Below are positions 42,926 through 53,450 of a DNA stretch of 64,000 nt, piece by piece (the stretch's first letter is position 1; every line of letters begins with the position of its first letter). The translations under genes and the position numbers were made by a program. Below the pieces are notes generated by a model, which did no database searches, was not told where the DNA came from, and worked only from the letters and a program-made list of their open reading frames with translations. This DNA comes from Eublepharis macularius (Eukaryota > Chordata > Lepidosauria > Squamata > Eublepharidae): positions 91,126,217 to 91,190,216 of the forward strand of contig NC_072799.1 in the NCBI RefSeq assembly GCF_028583425.1. The letters are read 5' to 3'.

Positions 42926-43374
42926 ACAGGGAGAGTTGGTTAGTCTTGGTTAGTCTTAAAGGTGCTACTGGACTCTTTACTATTTTGCTACTACAGACTA
43001 ACATAGCAAGTACAACAATGGCCGTTCCCGCAACTACTGGCTGAGAAAAAAAGGGGGGAGGGAACCCCACAGGAACAAAACAATGCGTGCTCTCTTCAAC
43101 AACTTATATATTAAAGTGCAAGTGCTAATTAATTTATCACTGCTAGAAATATCAAAAATACAAAATTCATAGTAATTGTATTACAATAGCATAACACAGT
43201 GATTCTTATGCAATATTGGCAGCAATCCAATCCAGTAAAGTCCAAAGAGCAAGATACAGCTTATTGATATCCTATAAACATCCGGGTGTAATAAAGAGTC
43301 CTCTCTATTTGAATAGTCCTTATTCTGTTCCTTTACATCATCCTCCCTCGACGTACTCGAAATGTGGAAGAGCC

Positions 43375-43655
43375 GTGAGTGTGTTACAGTAGTCTAGCCT
43401 AGAGGTGACCATTGCTGGGACCACTGTATTTAAGTCACGAATCAAGAGATAGGGGGCGAGTTGCCTGGTCTGTCGAAGATGGAAAAACGATGACCTGGCA
43501 TCCGCCATGATCTGGGCCTCCATTTTCAAGGAGGCATTCAGAATCATCCCCAGGCTTATACGGGGAGAGTTGGTTAGTCTTGGTTAGTCTTAAAGGGGCT
43601 ACTGGACTCTTTACTGTTTTGCTACTACAGACTAACACGGCTAACTCCTCTGGAT
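43375..43655 (-). repeat. Local duplicate of L2-like/repeat junction
   Basis: GTGTTACAGTAGTCTAGCCT through GGCATTCAGAATCATCCCCA and GGTTAGTCTTAAAGGGGCTA repeats 42745-42990 at high identity, including the exact join of the L2-like frame to the hammerhead-associated repeat. It ends CACGGCTAACTCCTCTGGAT. Confidence 0.85.
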
Positions 43656-43663
43656 GTATGAAA

Positions 43664-43850
43664 GTGGTTTACGTCATTCTCCTCTCTTCCATTTCTTACT
43701 CACAACAAGTTTGTGAAGTACATTAGGGTGAGTGTGTGTGACTGGCCCAAGGTCACCCAGGAAGCTTGAAGGCAGAGCAGGGATTCAAACCTAGGTCTCC
43801 CAGATCTTAGTCTGACGCTCTAGCCACTACACCACACTGGTGATCTCTGG
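43664..43850 (-). repeat. tRNA-derived SINE, reverse
   Basis: In reverse: CACCAGTGTGGTGTAGTGGC-TAGAGCGTC (box A), AGGTTTGAATCCCTGC (box B), GCTTCCTGGGTGACCTTGGG. The 3' part is shorter. Confidence 0.8.
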
Positions 43851-43899
43851 TGGCTAAAGGGGAAGCTTCATACTCAGAGGCAGTAAAGCTCTCAATGCC

Positions 43900-44048
43900 A
43901 GTGCTGGGAAGCAAGGCCAGAGGACAGCCTTGGCCCCTACGGTCTGTTCATTGGCTGTCCAGGGTAAGTGGATGGTCAATGCATAAAACAGGATGCTGGA
44001 CTAGATGGACCGCTGGTATGACCCAGCTGGGCTCTTCTTATGTCCTTA
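43900..44048 (+). repeat. CR1 3' UTR fragment
   Basis: CAGGATGCTGGACTAGATGG, ACCGCTGGTATGACCCAGCT and GGGCTCTTCTTATGTCCTTA are a typical sauropsid CR1 3' end. Confidence 0.8.
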
Positions 44049-44322
44049 ACTGGGTGTGGTCTAGGAAGAGAAAATAATCATAGATCTCAACATCATTCAC
44101 TTGTAGCTTCATCAAGGGAACTGGTAAATCAGAATTTAAAAGATAGGATAGTAACATTTTAAAAAGCTAAAACAGCAGTTTAAAAATTTAAAAATAATGT
44201 ACCATCAATTATTAAAATGCTTGTCGATTACAGTCCTGAGAATGTTATGAGCAGGTGCACATACACAGGAAATCTTTTCCATTTACAAGCCCGCCTCCAC
44301 ATATACCCCACCTGTCATAATA

Positions 44323-44566
44323 ACTAGGACCAGGGCTTTTTTTCAGCTGGAATGTGGTGGAACGGAGTTCTGGAACCTCTTGAAAATGGTCACATGGCTG
44401 GTGGCCCCGCCCCCTGATCTCCAACCATGCGGCGTGGAAGGCAATCTAAATTCCCCTCTGTCTGGAGATCAGGGGGCGGGGCCACCAGCCATGTGACCAT
44501 TTTATCCGAGGGCAACCCACTGAGTTCCACCACCTCTTTTCCCAGAAAAAAAGCCCTGACTAGGAC
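44323..44566. mobile_element. hAT palindromic MITE copy 3
   Basis: CAGGGCTTTTTTTCAGCTGG (44331) to CAGAAAAAAAGCCCTG (44558), with perfect 8-bp TSDs ACTAGGAC (44323-44330, 44559-44566). Slightly shortened centre. Confidence 0.9.
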
Positions 44567-44876
44567 AGCTAACCTCCATACAGGCAAGGATACAGGAGCA
44601 CATCTTTAGGATTAAAAATAAGGTGATGGATGCTCCAATAGTAACACATTTTGTGAGCACCACTCTAGGGAGAACGAGTTTGGATATAGAGTTCTGCAGG
44701 TAGCGAAATGTGGTCCTAAACAAGCTGTACAGTGATATTTATTTCAGAAAGAAGCACAATGGATTATCTGAATGCACTCCCCAACTCCTGAAAGGCTAAA
44801 TAATGAACTAGATTTTGCCGGTTTCATATAATAATAAGGGACTCTAGTCAGTATTATGTCTTTAACAACAGGTATA

Positions 44877-45436
44877 TATACAGCTAGACATGGGCATGAA
44901 CCTCATTACGAACCAAAAAAACCCATGAACCTCCTGATTGTCTGTTCGCGATCTGGCGGTTCGTGAGGGTCCATGGCCAACGAACCAGTGAACCCTCCCT
45001 GGGGGGAGGGAGGGGAGGTGGGTGTTCTGTAGCCATGGGCACTCCAATCTCACCCCTGCAAACCCTGATAGGCAGTTCTGATGTCCAACCCCTTGTACAC
45101 TGGGCCAACGTCAACTGGTGGCTCTAATTGTATCGAGTGGGAGTTTACCTGGGGGCCTCAGATTGAAGAGGGTATAACTCCAAGATCCCTATTTCAATCT
45201 TGACCAAACTTGGGTGCTGGCTGGAGGAGAGCATGCTAAACACTCCCTGTGAATATGGGCTCTGTAAGTGCAACGGGGGGGGGGGCGTTCTGACGCCCAC
45301 GAACCACGAACTGTGAACCGGTTCAGTAACAGGAAATGTTCATTATGGTTCGTTTGTTTGGGGTTGTCGGTGGCACCGAACCATGAACCCCAGGTTCATT
45401 AATTTTTTTGGGTTCGTGCCCATGTCTATATGGAGC
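44877..45436 (+). mobile_element. hAT-type element (GGGCACGAAC family)
   Basis: The termini TAGACATGGGCATGAACC (44885) and GGGTTCGTGCCCATGTCTA (45428) are good inverted repeats. The TSDs TATACAGC (44877-44884) and TATGGAGC (45429-45436) match at 6 of 8. Subterminal GTTCGTG / CACGAAC repeats recur. No transposase frame. Confidence 0.8.
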
Positions 45437-45439
45437 TAT

Positions 45440-46000
45440 GTCTTTAAGAGTAGTCTGCAGCTAATTGAGAAGATGTTTAAATGTTGCACAATGATATGGG
45501 ATAACGAGGAGAATGGTTGTCATATTAGTTCTTGCTGGAGAGTCATGAGTGTGAGACTATTTGGGTTGGGGTGAGTAAATGGACATGTTTATAATGCAAT
45601 ATCATTCTTGATATGGTGGACATGCAATAAATGTTGTTGCTATATATTTACTTTATTATTACAGGATGTATATACACTCTTTTTGCCCTTGAAAAAGTGG
45701 AAGTGATTAAACAGGTTGAGTGAGCTGGCTTCTGTGTTGGGCATTTAGGGGATCCATGCCCCTGGGATGAAGTATCCGACCTGTCAAGAGACAAACACAA
45801 AAAGAGGACATTAGCAACTACTTTGAATTTAAATGTATTTACCTGGCTTGTCCACACTTTATCTCCACTCGTCACTTTAAGATCTTATCCCGAGGGCTCT
45901 GCAAGAGATAAAGAAGATGGGCTATTTATTCCTATTGGACAGTGAATATTACATTTGGAATTATTGGGTCATTGTAATGTAGTTGAAATGTGGTGATTGT
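45440..46000. other. No gene recognised
   Basis: No coding motif. AT-rich sequence leading into the microsatellite at 46004. Confidence 0.4.
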
Positions 46001-46003
46001 AAT

Positions 46004-46072
46004 GTATTTATATTTATATTTATATTTATATTTATATTTATATTTATATTTATATTTATATTTATATTTATG
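46004..46072 (+). repeat. (TATATT)n hexanucleotide repeat
   Basis: About eleven nearly perfect units. Confidence 0.95.
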
Positions 46073-46189
46073 AAGATTGTATGAGATTATATATTGTTGA
46101 TATTTATTGACTGGGCACTTTAAATAGATTGTTACTATATTTTCAACACTGTGATTTATTGTCCCCTCCTCCGGTGCAGGGGGCACCTG

Positions 46190-46378
46190 CTCTTTGCTTA
46201 ATCTCCAGGTGGTGGCTGGAGATCTCCTGGAATTACAATTGATCTTCAGGAGAAAATGGCTGCTTTAGAGGATGAACTCTATGGCATCATACCCTGCAGA
46301 AGCCCCTCCCCTTCACAAACTCCGCCCTCCCCAAGAATCCACCCCCAAATCTCCAGCCCTAATAGTAACAGATAATTT
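46190..46378 (+). repeat. Squamate MITE fragment (CTCCAGGTGGTGGCTGGAG)
   Basis: CTCCAGGTGGTGGCTGGAGA, GAGAAAATGGCTGCTTTAGA, GAACTCTATGGCATCATACC and the C-rich CCCAAATCTCCAGCCC end. A common dispersed repeat, here without clear termini. Confidence 0.65.
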
Positions 46379-46526
46379 CCTCATATTCAAATAGCAGCCT
46401 CTCTCAAATATCAACAAGACTGCAATCCTATAGGGGTGTGTACTGAGAAAATTTTCATTTCCATTTTGAATTCGGGATTTCCAAATGAACTATTTGCTGT
46501 TATTGGTGTTTTCCAGGTGGATTGTT

Positions 46527-46999
46527 GCCAGTGTCAGGCTATGGATGACAGGATATGGTAGACAGGTCCCTGCACCATCGCAACAAGAAGTCCAAGCTCC
46601 TGGTTAAATGGTTTTATTCAGAAATCCAAACTTTTCCATATATATTTCCATAGAGTTACTCATAGGCAAAAAAGCATCTCAGCAGTACATGCTTCCTTGA
46701 TAGGAATAGAGACTCGAGGAAAGTACAACTCTAAATACCCACTCATTTCCCCTCTCCCAGCTAGACCACAGGTTTGCGTGGGAAAGGGTCTGGGAATGCA
46801 TGAGAGTAAACTGTAACATTTCAGACAGTGCAAGGTCACTTGCTTCAAAGAAACGAGATAACACAGCTGGGTTCTCAGGCTGTTAGAGAAATGGAAGTGT
46901 TGGTTAGAGCATTTGCAAAATGCAAACAAGGTACAGCGTTAGCAATGGTTCAACACATAGAACAATGTTATGATGTAGGGGTACAGACATGACAGCCAG
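46527..46999 (-). mobile_element. Solo LTR with 5-bp TSD inside hAT-type element
   Basis: On the minus strand it starts TGTCATGTCTGTACC (46994) and ends AGCCTGACA (46532), with GCCAG on both sides. The poly(A) signal AATAAA is at about 46612-46617 in reverse. The 3' end matches the 13089-13612 LTR. Confidence 0.9.
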
Positions 47000-47124
47000 T
47001 TCAGATCTAATCCTTTTGGGGCTTTTCAGTACTGTGAGTTTTGGCCCCATTCTTTGCAAAGAGACATTCAAGGCTCTTTGGGACAGCTGTTTTTGCATTT
47101 AATGGTGCAAAGATACATACGCCC

Positions 47125-47215
47125 CCTGAAACAGGTCTACTCAGATGAAAGTCCCATGTTATTCAATAGTGCTTACTCTCAGGGAAGTGTCTTTAGGATT
47201 GCAGCCTATGATTGA
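47125..47215 (-). repeat. Small dispersed repeat (AGTCCCAT..GGATTGCAGCC)
   Basis: GATGAAAGTCCCATGTTATT, CTTACTCTCAGGGAAGTG and TTAGGATTGCAGCCTATG. Related pieces at 53900-53985 and 63905-63985. It lies within the hAT-type element 46431-47907. Confidence 0.5.
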
Positions 47216-47984
47216 AGTCTTCCAGGGCTTTTAGCAAGTTTAATTGATTGTACTCTGCCCAGCGACACTTTTCTTCACAGTGATCGACCGTCCAAGTGTT
47301 CTGATGGGGGTGGGGGAGACACACCAGTGCCTGGGTAGCACTACCAAAAATCCCAAGCAAACATGATGCACATTTCTCCTCTCCACCACCAGAGTTAAAT
47401 GAACGTTTCCAAAACTAAGAGGCAGGGAGGGATCTCCCCTTGCAAAGACCCGATTGGTAGGGAGAAAATGCCATTATCTGGGTAGCATTCCCCCACCCTA
47501 AAAGCACTCCTTCACATTCTGCACATTCCCACTTCCCAAAGTTAATTAGGTGGTGTCATTGCCTGGGTAACACGGAAGGCGGGGGGAGATGCGCTCATAT
47601 ACGTTGTGCACATTCCAGCCCACCGAGTTAATTGGGTGCTATGAAATAATGTAAGGGCTCTCTCCCTTTGGGATCCAGTTGATGAATGCTATTAAGGAAA
47701 ACAGGATGCTGCCTGCCAGCCCAGAGCCTGCCTGCCGCTGCTGCTGCATAGTAAGAACTGAAACTAAACATGAAATTTACAGCTGAAGGGTGCCATATAA
47801 CTTGGTTTCCTGGATTTGGTTCACTGTTCTGGAAGCCACTTTCAGGAAACAAAACAGCAATTTCCATGTGTATTTCCAGCTCATTTGTTTCATTTTGCAC
47901 ACCTCTATAATCCTACACATACTGCTGGAGCCAGGGTTTCTGGACTGTGTGATGACATCACATCATCATGTGATGACATCATCA

Positions 47985-48295
47985 TGCAGTAAAGGCGGGG
48001 CCATTGGCTGGCAGGTGGCTGGGGCGGCACGAGGAGGCTGCCCACACTCCACACACCGCCCCGGCCGCCTGCCGTCCCTGGCCCACGGCTGCTGCACCTG
48101 GCCAGGGGCGTGTGGCAGCGGCGGCGGTGGTGCGGGGCTGGCTGGCGGCAGTGGTGGCATGAGGCAGGCATGCCAGCTCTGTGGCACATGCCTCCGCCTC
48201 CGGCACCCCGTCCGGTGCCCCCTCTGGCCCCGCAGTGCCTGCAGCCCCCGCCTCAATGGTGGCGCCAGCCTTGCCTACACACACTTACTGGGACG
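47985..48295. other. GC- and CpG-rich island
   Basis: About 300 bases rich in CpG (GGCGGCACGAGG, CCGCCCCGGCCGCCTGCCG, GGCAGCGGCGGCGGTGG) in otherwise AT-rich surroundings. It is preceded by inverted TGATGACATCA motifs (47950-47982). Open frames occur on both strands, as expected from composition. It could be a CpG island, a GC-rich MITE (compare 20099-20358) or an exon scrap. No protein family recognised. Confidence 0.4.
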
Positions 48296-48692
48296 GAAGC
48301 AACACTCCAACTCAGCAGGAGTTACTTCTGCAGAAGTATCAGAGGAGTCCGTCTCCCATCACATGCAGAGCTGGTTGTTTGGCCCAGTTCGACATGGTGG
48401 GTGTGTGTGATGGAGGAAGAGGTTTAGGGCAATCTCCATTTCAAGGATGCCACTTCTGGGCAACATAAATTAAAAGTTTTTTTTATCTGAGATGCATGCA
48501 ACAGGCCTGATAAAAAGAATGTATCATTATGACTTTGCTTCATTTTTGGTGGGTAATCTCATTTTTTTATATAAAAAAGAACACAAAATTAAACACAAGT
48601 TAAATTTCATACATATTTTCTTCCTGGTGTCATCACAAAAATCACTAGTGATGGTTTGTTGCTTGGACATCACAGAAGGTATAAAATCCTGT

Positions 48693-48902
48693 CTATGAGC
48701 CAAGCTACAAGTGACGCCTGACACAGGTTGGACACTTGTCAGCTTCCCTCAAGTTTTGATGGGAAATGTAGGCGTCCTGGTTTTACAGCTTGGCTCTCCA
48801 TTACAGCTGCAAGACCAGGACGCCTACATTCCCCATCAAAACTTGAGGGAAGCTGACAAGTGTCCAACCTGTATCAGGCATCACTTGTAGCTTGGCTCTA
48901 TG
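48693..48902. mobile_element. 200-bp palindromic MITE with 5-bp TSD
   Basis: Arms AGCCAAGCTACAAGTGACGC (from 48698) and GCATCACTTGTAGCTTGGCT (to 48897), ~97 bp each, nearly perfect inverted copies including CACTTGTCAGCTTCCCTCAA and ACCAGGACGCCTACATT. Flanked by CTATG on both sides (48693-48697, 48898-48902). Confidence 0.85.
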
Positions 48903-48904
48903 TT

Positions 48905-49670
48905 TCCTGATAAGTTTTAAGTGTGACCCTCACCCTCACATCTACACTCACACAAACCCATACTGGAGTCTGAAGTAAAATGGGGGAGACGATGCACGGA
49001 CCTGCTGTGAAGGACTTTCTTTCCCGTTCTTTAACCCAGGGCTGAAAGTTTTAATCAGAAAAGCCCAGAAAAGACTGAAAGTCTTCCTGAACATGGTGGA
49101 ATTCCTCTTGGCCACACATACTGGGGTCCTCCTCAATGCAGCTCTCCTTCAATAATTCTTTATTAATTCAAATTTTCACCTTAATTTGCAAAATCTGAGC
49201 AGCCAGGGATTTGGATGCTGGAGGAAACCCCTCCCTTCTCAAACCCGTATGTGCATGCCCCCATGGATGTTAGTTGCTTGCCAGTCTTTCCTTGCACTGT
49301 GTGTAAAAATGCACAGAAATGGATTGGTGACACCAAAGGCCCCATGCCTTCCACTGCTTCCCTTCTTGGCGCAAAGCAATCTTTTTGTGAATCAGTCCTT
49401 ACTAGTGACTCAATGCCAATGCACAGGAAGCTCCCAAGACAAAATGCACGCGTGCACGATGCACCTATCCCCCTTCCTGCCAAAGGAATTATGTTACGCT
49501 AGGGCTCAGTCTCCCCCCTTGGGATCTGATTGGTTGGTTGCCGTTAAGGAAAACAGTTACATATGCTGCAGCCTGTTACTGCTGTCCCAGTGCCTGCCTT
49601 CCTGTCTTCACTGCCACTGCTTGATAAGAACTGAACCAAAACACACAAACTTTTTGGTTGGGGAGAGTAA
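48905..49670. other. No gene recognised; hAT-type scraps
   Basis: The stretch near 49500-49660 resembles 47660-47770 (CTTTGGGATC, AAGGAAAACAG, GATAAGAACTGAA), so part belongs to the 46431-type hAT family. No coding motif. Confidence 0.45.
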
Positions 49671-49672
49671 TG

Positions 49673-49928
49673 GTAATAATAATAATAACATTTGATTTAT
49701 ACACCGCCCTTCAGGGCAACTTAACACCCACTCAGAGCTGTTTACAAAGTGTGTCACTATTATCCCCACAACAAACACCCTGTGAGGTGGGTGGGGCCAA
49801 GAGAGCTCTGAAAAGCTGTGACTGACCCAAGGTCACCCAGCTGGCTTCAAGTGGAGGAGTGGAGAATCAAACCCAGGTCTCCAGATTAGAGTCCTGCCAC
49901 TCTTAACCACTACACCAAACTGGCTCTC
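49673..49928 (-). repeat. Sauria-type SINE, full length
   Basis: In reverse from GAGCCAGTTTGGTGTAGTGG to TTGCCCTGAAGGGCGGTGTA and a (TTA)n tail. All blocks present, low divergence. Confidence 0.9.
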
Positions 49929-50039
49929 TTCTGGGCAGACCTACTTGGGGAACTGCACAGAAGAACACTCGATGAACAACAGTTACAGGCAGGTGCAACC
50001 CTGTTATCTGTGCCAAAAATAGTATGGCAGTCTGTGGGG

Positions 50040-50240
50040 TGTGTGTGAACCTGGATCTCCAGATTAGAGTCCTGCCACTCTTAGCCACTACACCAAACTG
50101 GCTCTCACACCAAACTGGCTCACCAAACAGCATAATTACTTGGATTTGTTTCAGTATTCTCGAAGCTGCTTTAATGAACCAAACCAGCAATTTCCAGGTG
50201 TATTTCTGGAAATTTGTTTCATTTTGCATACCCCTGATCA
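50040..50240 (-). repeat. SINE head fragment next to hAT-type end
   Basis: 50047-50105 is the reversed Sauria SINE head (GAGTCCTGCCACTCTTAGCC). 50120-50238 (TTTCAGTATTCTCGAAGCTG to CATTTTGCATACCCCT) matches the terminal 120 bases of the 46431-47907 hAT-type element. Confidence 0.7.
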
Positions 50241-50244
50241 AGAT

Positions 50245-51270
50245 GCATATTTTCCTCCTACCATTGGTTCATTGCCTCTATTAGACTGCAATAGAGTGTA
50301 ATATTCCTTTAATTTACAATGAAAACATTTTGCATGGTAGGCCGCCCTAGATATAAGTGCCAAGTAAGCATCATTCTTGAATCTAGTTCACTGTGGTACT
50401 TAAAAGAGCTTTTAACCTGAACTCAAATTCCCAGTTAGGATTTTCTACAAGACATTTTACAGTATAAAGCTTGTCATCTCCATGGTCAGACTCATTTTCA
50501 ATATCAGCTCAAAGTCCCCTGTTGATAAGAGAGATTAAATAAACTTGCAGCATATAGGATTTTTATGTAAGGCCTTACTGTTATTATAGCTACAGTGTTA
50601 ATGGTTTGTAACTAATCAGTTTTAAAATCAATCACAAAAGTGACACAGATTAAGAAACTGCAATGTTCATAATATTGGGAAGTTCTTTCTACAGCACTTA
50701 TTGAACTGTAATAGCTGTTTTCTAAGGGAAGAATGTAATGATTTTATAAAATTTTGAAAAACCTTGTAATGATATGCTGTTTGTTTTAACTTTAAACCTT
50801 TGGCTTTGGACATTAAATTCACCTCCTCCTTACATTACCTTAAATTACCTAAAACTCAAGAGGACTCCAGTCATAGCCAACAAACTTTTAAATTCCTCTC
50901 ACGCAGAGCTTCAAGTGTTCTTTACTTTACCCGAGCTTTTACTTCATGAACACCTTTCCTTCTGTGTTTGTGTGACCTGTATATGGCTCCCTCAAAAAGT
51001 TTTTGCCGCACCGAAGGCTTTTGCCTTAGACCCCCTTGGTTTAACTTGTAATATAGGAAGCCTTTTTATAAATGGTAGTTTAACAGAATGCTTAGCGAGT
51101 GAGGGTGGTTGTAGGGTTAAAGAGGGATTTTTTTTCTTAAACAATAGAATGCATTTGTAATTACATAAGCTTGATGGTTGCAGAGCTTTGATAAGTGTAT
51201 TTGCAATAATAACATAGACAAAACGGTCATCCCATTTACCTATGACTGTACTTTTACTGGAGTGAGAAAT
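50245..51270. other. No gene recognised
   Basis: A plus-strand frame at 50774-51160 (128 residues) has no recognised domain. It may be a Penelope remnant upstream of the recognised one, but no motif supports this. Confidence 0.35.
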
Positions 51271-51276
51271 ATAAGT

Positions 51277-51513
51277 GAGCCAGTTTGGTGTAGTGGTTAA
51301 GAGCAACAGGTCTCTAATCTGGAGAGCAAGATTTGATACCCTACTCCTCTACTTGAAGCCAGCTGGGTGACCTTGGGTCAGTCACAGCTCTCTCAGAGCT
51401 CTCAGTCCCACTCATCTCACAGGGTGATTGTTGTGGGGATAATAATAACATACTTTGTAAACTGCTCTGAGAGGGTTTTAAGTTGTCCTGAAGGGTGGTA
51501 TATAAATTGAACG

Positions 51514-51581
<68 letters not shown>

Positions 51582-51583
51582 AT
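51277..51583 (+). repeat. Sauria-type SINE with long (TTG)n tail
   Basis: GAGCCAGTTTGGTGTAGTGG, CTTGAAGCCAGCTGGGTGAC, CAGGGTGATTGTTGTGGGGA and TTGTCCTGAAGGGTGGTATA, then about 23 uninterrupted TTG units (51513-51583). Confidence 0.95.
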
Positions 51584-51589
51584 AGATTG

Positions 51590-52610
51590 GCTTTTGTCTG
51601 ATATTCCAAGATGTAATTCCAACCTTCTATTTACTTTTAAGAGAGCAAAAAAAATCTTTAGTATATGCTGTTCATGAGTACACTAAAGGAACGTACTTTA
51701 GATAATACTTTTTTTTAAAAAAAATTTTTATTGGTGAGTATAACATTCAAATTTAATACATACAATCACTTAATAACTAATTAACCCTATCCCCCACCCT
51801 TTTCCTCCCCCCTCCCTATCGACTTCCAACAGCTTTCCAACCCATAACCCCTCTTATTACTTAATAAAATCCCTTACTCTAAGCACATTCAAAATTTTTT
51901 TCCCAGATATTCTATCATTTATATCAAATATACTATCAATATAGTACACATCTATCAATTATACTATCAATATAGTATATATCTTATAACCCTTAATATA
52001 GCAGACCAGTATAATATAGCATGACATATAACAAAAATCTTAATTTAAACATATTCTATTTCTTTTAAACTTATATTCTATCAAATATACTACTATCAAT
52101 ATAATATGTATTATAAAACCCTTACTGTGTGCCATGCCACCAATGTGGCACAACACACAACACCATATTACATAATCATTATATATTATACTTTAGATAA
52201 TACCTTGACTGGGGAAAGTGGAATTCCAAAAGGTAACTTTTTGTGTGGCAGTTATACAGTATGTGGTCTTTGTCATCAGAAAAAAATGTTTCAAAATTCT
52301 TCAAAGACCAAAAGTTACTATATTAGATCTTTTGTTAATTGTAACTCCAAGGGTGTTATTTATTGTATACAATACATGCAATTTGCTATATGTAGGACTT
52401 ACAACGCATCCAGTACAGATAAGGATTTTGAACATAGAAGCTGCATCAGGTAGAAGAAATTACAGTCTCCACTGGTAAAGCAGTGCCCTTGGGACACTCT
52501 GGGACACTCTGAAAAGGAATTTAAGTTCTGGGTCATAGAAAAACTACTGGTGTGCTGTTCACAACAGTTTCAACTTCTTAGGAAAAGGGATCTTCACACT
52601 GGAAACCTTG
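51590..52610 (+). pseudogene. Penelope-like C-terminal (GIY-YIG) remnant split by L1
   Basis: On the plus strand, after the L1 insert, are residues like SGIPKGNFLCGSYTVCGLC (Cys-rich block before GIY-YIG), then GVIYCIQY in one frame and CNLLYVGLTT in the next. These are the GIY and YIG parts separated by a frameshift. RILNIEAASGRRNYSLHW and later ELNH-like decay follow. The piece before the insert (51590-51693) is short and unclear. It differs from the 21120-22290 Penelope remnant. Confidence 0.6.
51694..52203 (-). mobile_element. 5'-truncated L1 3' end with 15-bp TSD
   Basis: TACTTTAGATAATAC occurs at 51694-51708 and 52189-52203. Between them is a reversed L1 3' UTR: poly(T) run, AATAAAAA in reverse, and GACTTCCAACAGCTTTCCAA, matching 35025-35050 of the full-length L1. 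~480 bp, inserted in the Penelope-like frame. Confidence 0.9.
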
Positions 52611-52613
52611 GTG

Positions 52614-52797
52614 CTAATAATAATATAATAATAATAATATTTGATTTATATACCACCCTTCAGGATAACTTAATGCCCACTCAGAGAGGTTTACAAAGTA
52701 TGTCATTATTATCCCCACAACAAAACACCCTGTGAGGTGGGTGGGGCTGAGAGAGCTCCAGAGAGCCATGATTAGCTCAAGGTCACCCAGCTGCTAA
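52614..52797 (-). repeat. Sauria-type SINE, head missing
   Basis: Reversed tail TTTATATACCACCCTTCAGG and body CACCCTGTGAGGTGGGTGGG to AAGGTCACCCAGCTGCT, with a (TAA)n end. Confidence 0.85.
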
Positions 52798-52984
52798 AGG
52801 TCCAAATGAAGAAACTGGTTATGTGTATGAAGGAAATAGTTGACAGGTTCTTTTGGTGTTCATGGCATATTTTGTTATTTTATATATTACTAGTAACATA
52901 GCCTGTTGTGGGAAAAAATGCAACGGGCTCTAGAAAGGCGAGGGCAGGCGAGCAGGCATTGCCGCCACCGTCTCCATGACTAAT

Positions 52985-53318
52985 CCTGGCCAGGTGAGGG
53001 GTGGGCAGGCATTACCCACTAGTATGTGGTGTACCGCAGGGGGCAATACTCTCCCCGTTATTGTTCAACATGTTCAGTACGCTGATAACACCCAGCTATA
53101 TCTGCTGATGGACGGCCAGCCTGGATCGGCCCCGAAGGCCCTGGAGCATGCTTTTGAGGCCGTGGCTGGATGGCTGCGGCAGAGAAGGCTGAAGTTAAAC
53201 CCCTTGAAGACGGAGATCCTGTACTTGAGTCGCGGGAACGTGGATTCAGGACTCCGGCTCCCTGTACTCGATGGGGTGGTGCTTACACCAACCCCAAGAG
53301 TGAGGAGCCTGGGGGTTA
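52985..53318 (+). pseudogene. L2-like LINE RT fragment
   Basis: Plus-strand residues GVPQGAILSP-like (GTACCGCAGGGGGCAATAC), then YADNTQLYLLMDG (the palm YADD box, second Asp replaced by Asn), AVAGWLRQRRLKLNPLKTEI, YLSRGNVD and RVRSLGV. It ends exactly where TTAGTCTTAAAGGTGCTACT begins. The missing downstream part is what the 42003-42925 fragment contains. Confidence 0.75.
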
Positions 53319-53405
53319 GTCTTAAAGGTGCTACTGGACTCTTTACTAGTAAACCACTTTGGGGGGGAAAGGCAGGATACAAATGAAGTAAATAAATAAA
53401 TAATG
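53318..53405 (+). repeat. Hammerhead-associated repeat scrap plus SINE tail
   Basis: TTAGTCTTAAAGGTGCTACT-GGACTCTTTACT followed by AAAGGCAGGATACAAATGAA and (AATA)n, a SINE tail. Confidence 0.7.
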
Positions 53406-53450
53406 CCTAGCTGCCATTGAAGTATCATGCATCTTGTTTAACCCTCATTT

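Larger units (their letters stand above)
46423..47915 (+). mobile_element. hAT-type element containing a solo LTR
   Basis: The termini TAGGGGTGTGTACTGAG (46431) and CATTTTGCACACCTCTA (47907) are inverted. The TSDs CAATCCTA (46423-46430) and TAATCCTA (47908-47915) match at 7 of 8. Without the LTR the element is about 1.0 kb and non-coding. Related ends are at 27463-27645 and 28718-28953. Confidence 0.8.

Noticed and set aside
47790..48410. 206-residue plus-strand frame and overlapping minus frames
   Set aside because: They span a hAT-type end and a GC-rich block. Openness on several frames of both strands reflects composition, and no domain is seen.
51341..51677. Long Thr- or Val-rich open frames
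   Set aside because: They are translations of the (TTG)n SINE tail.
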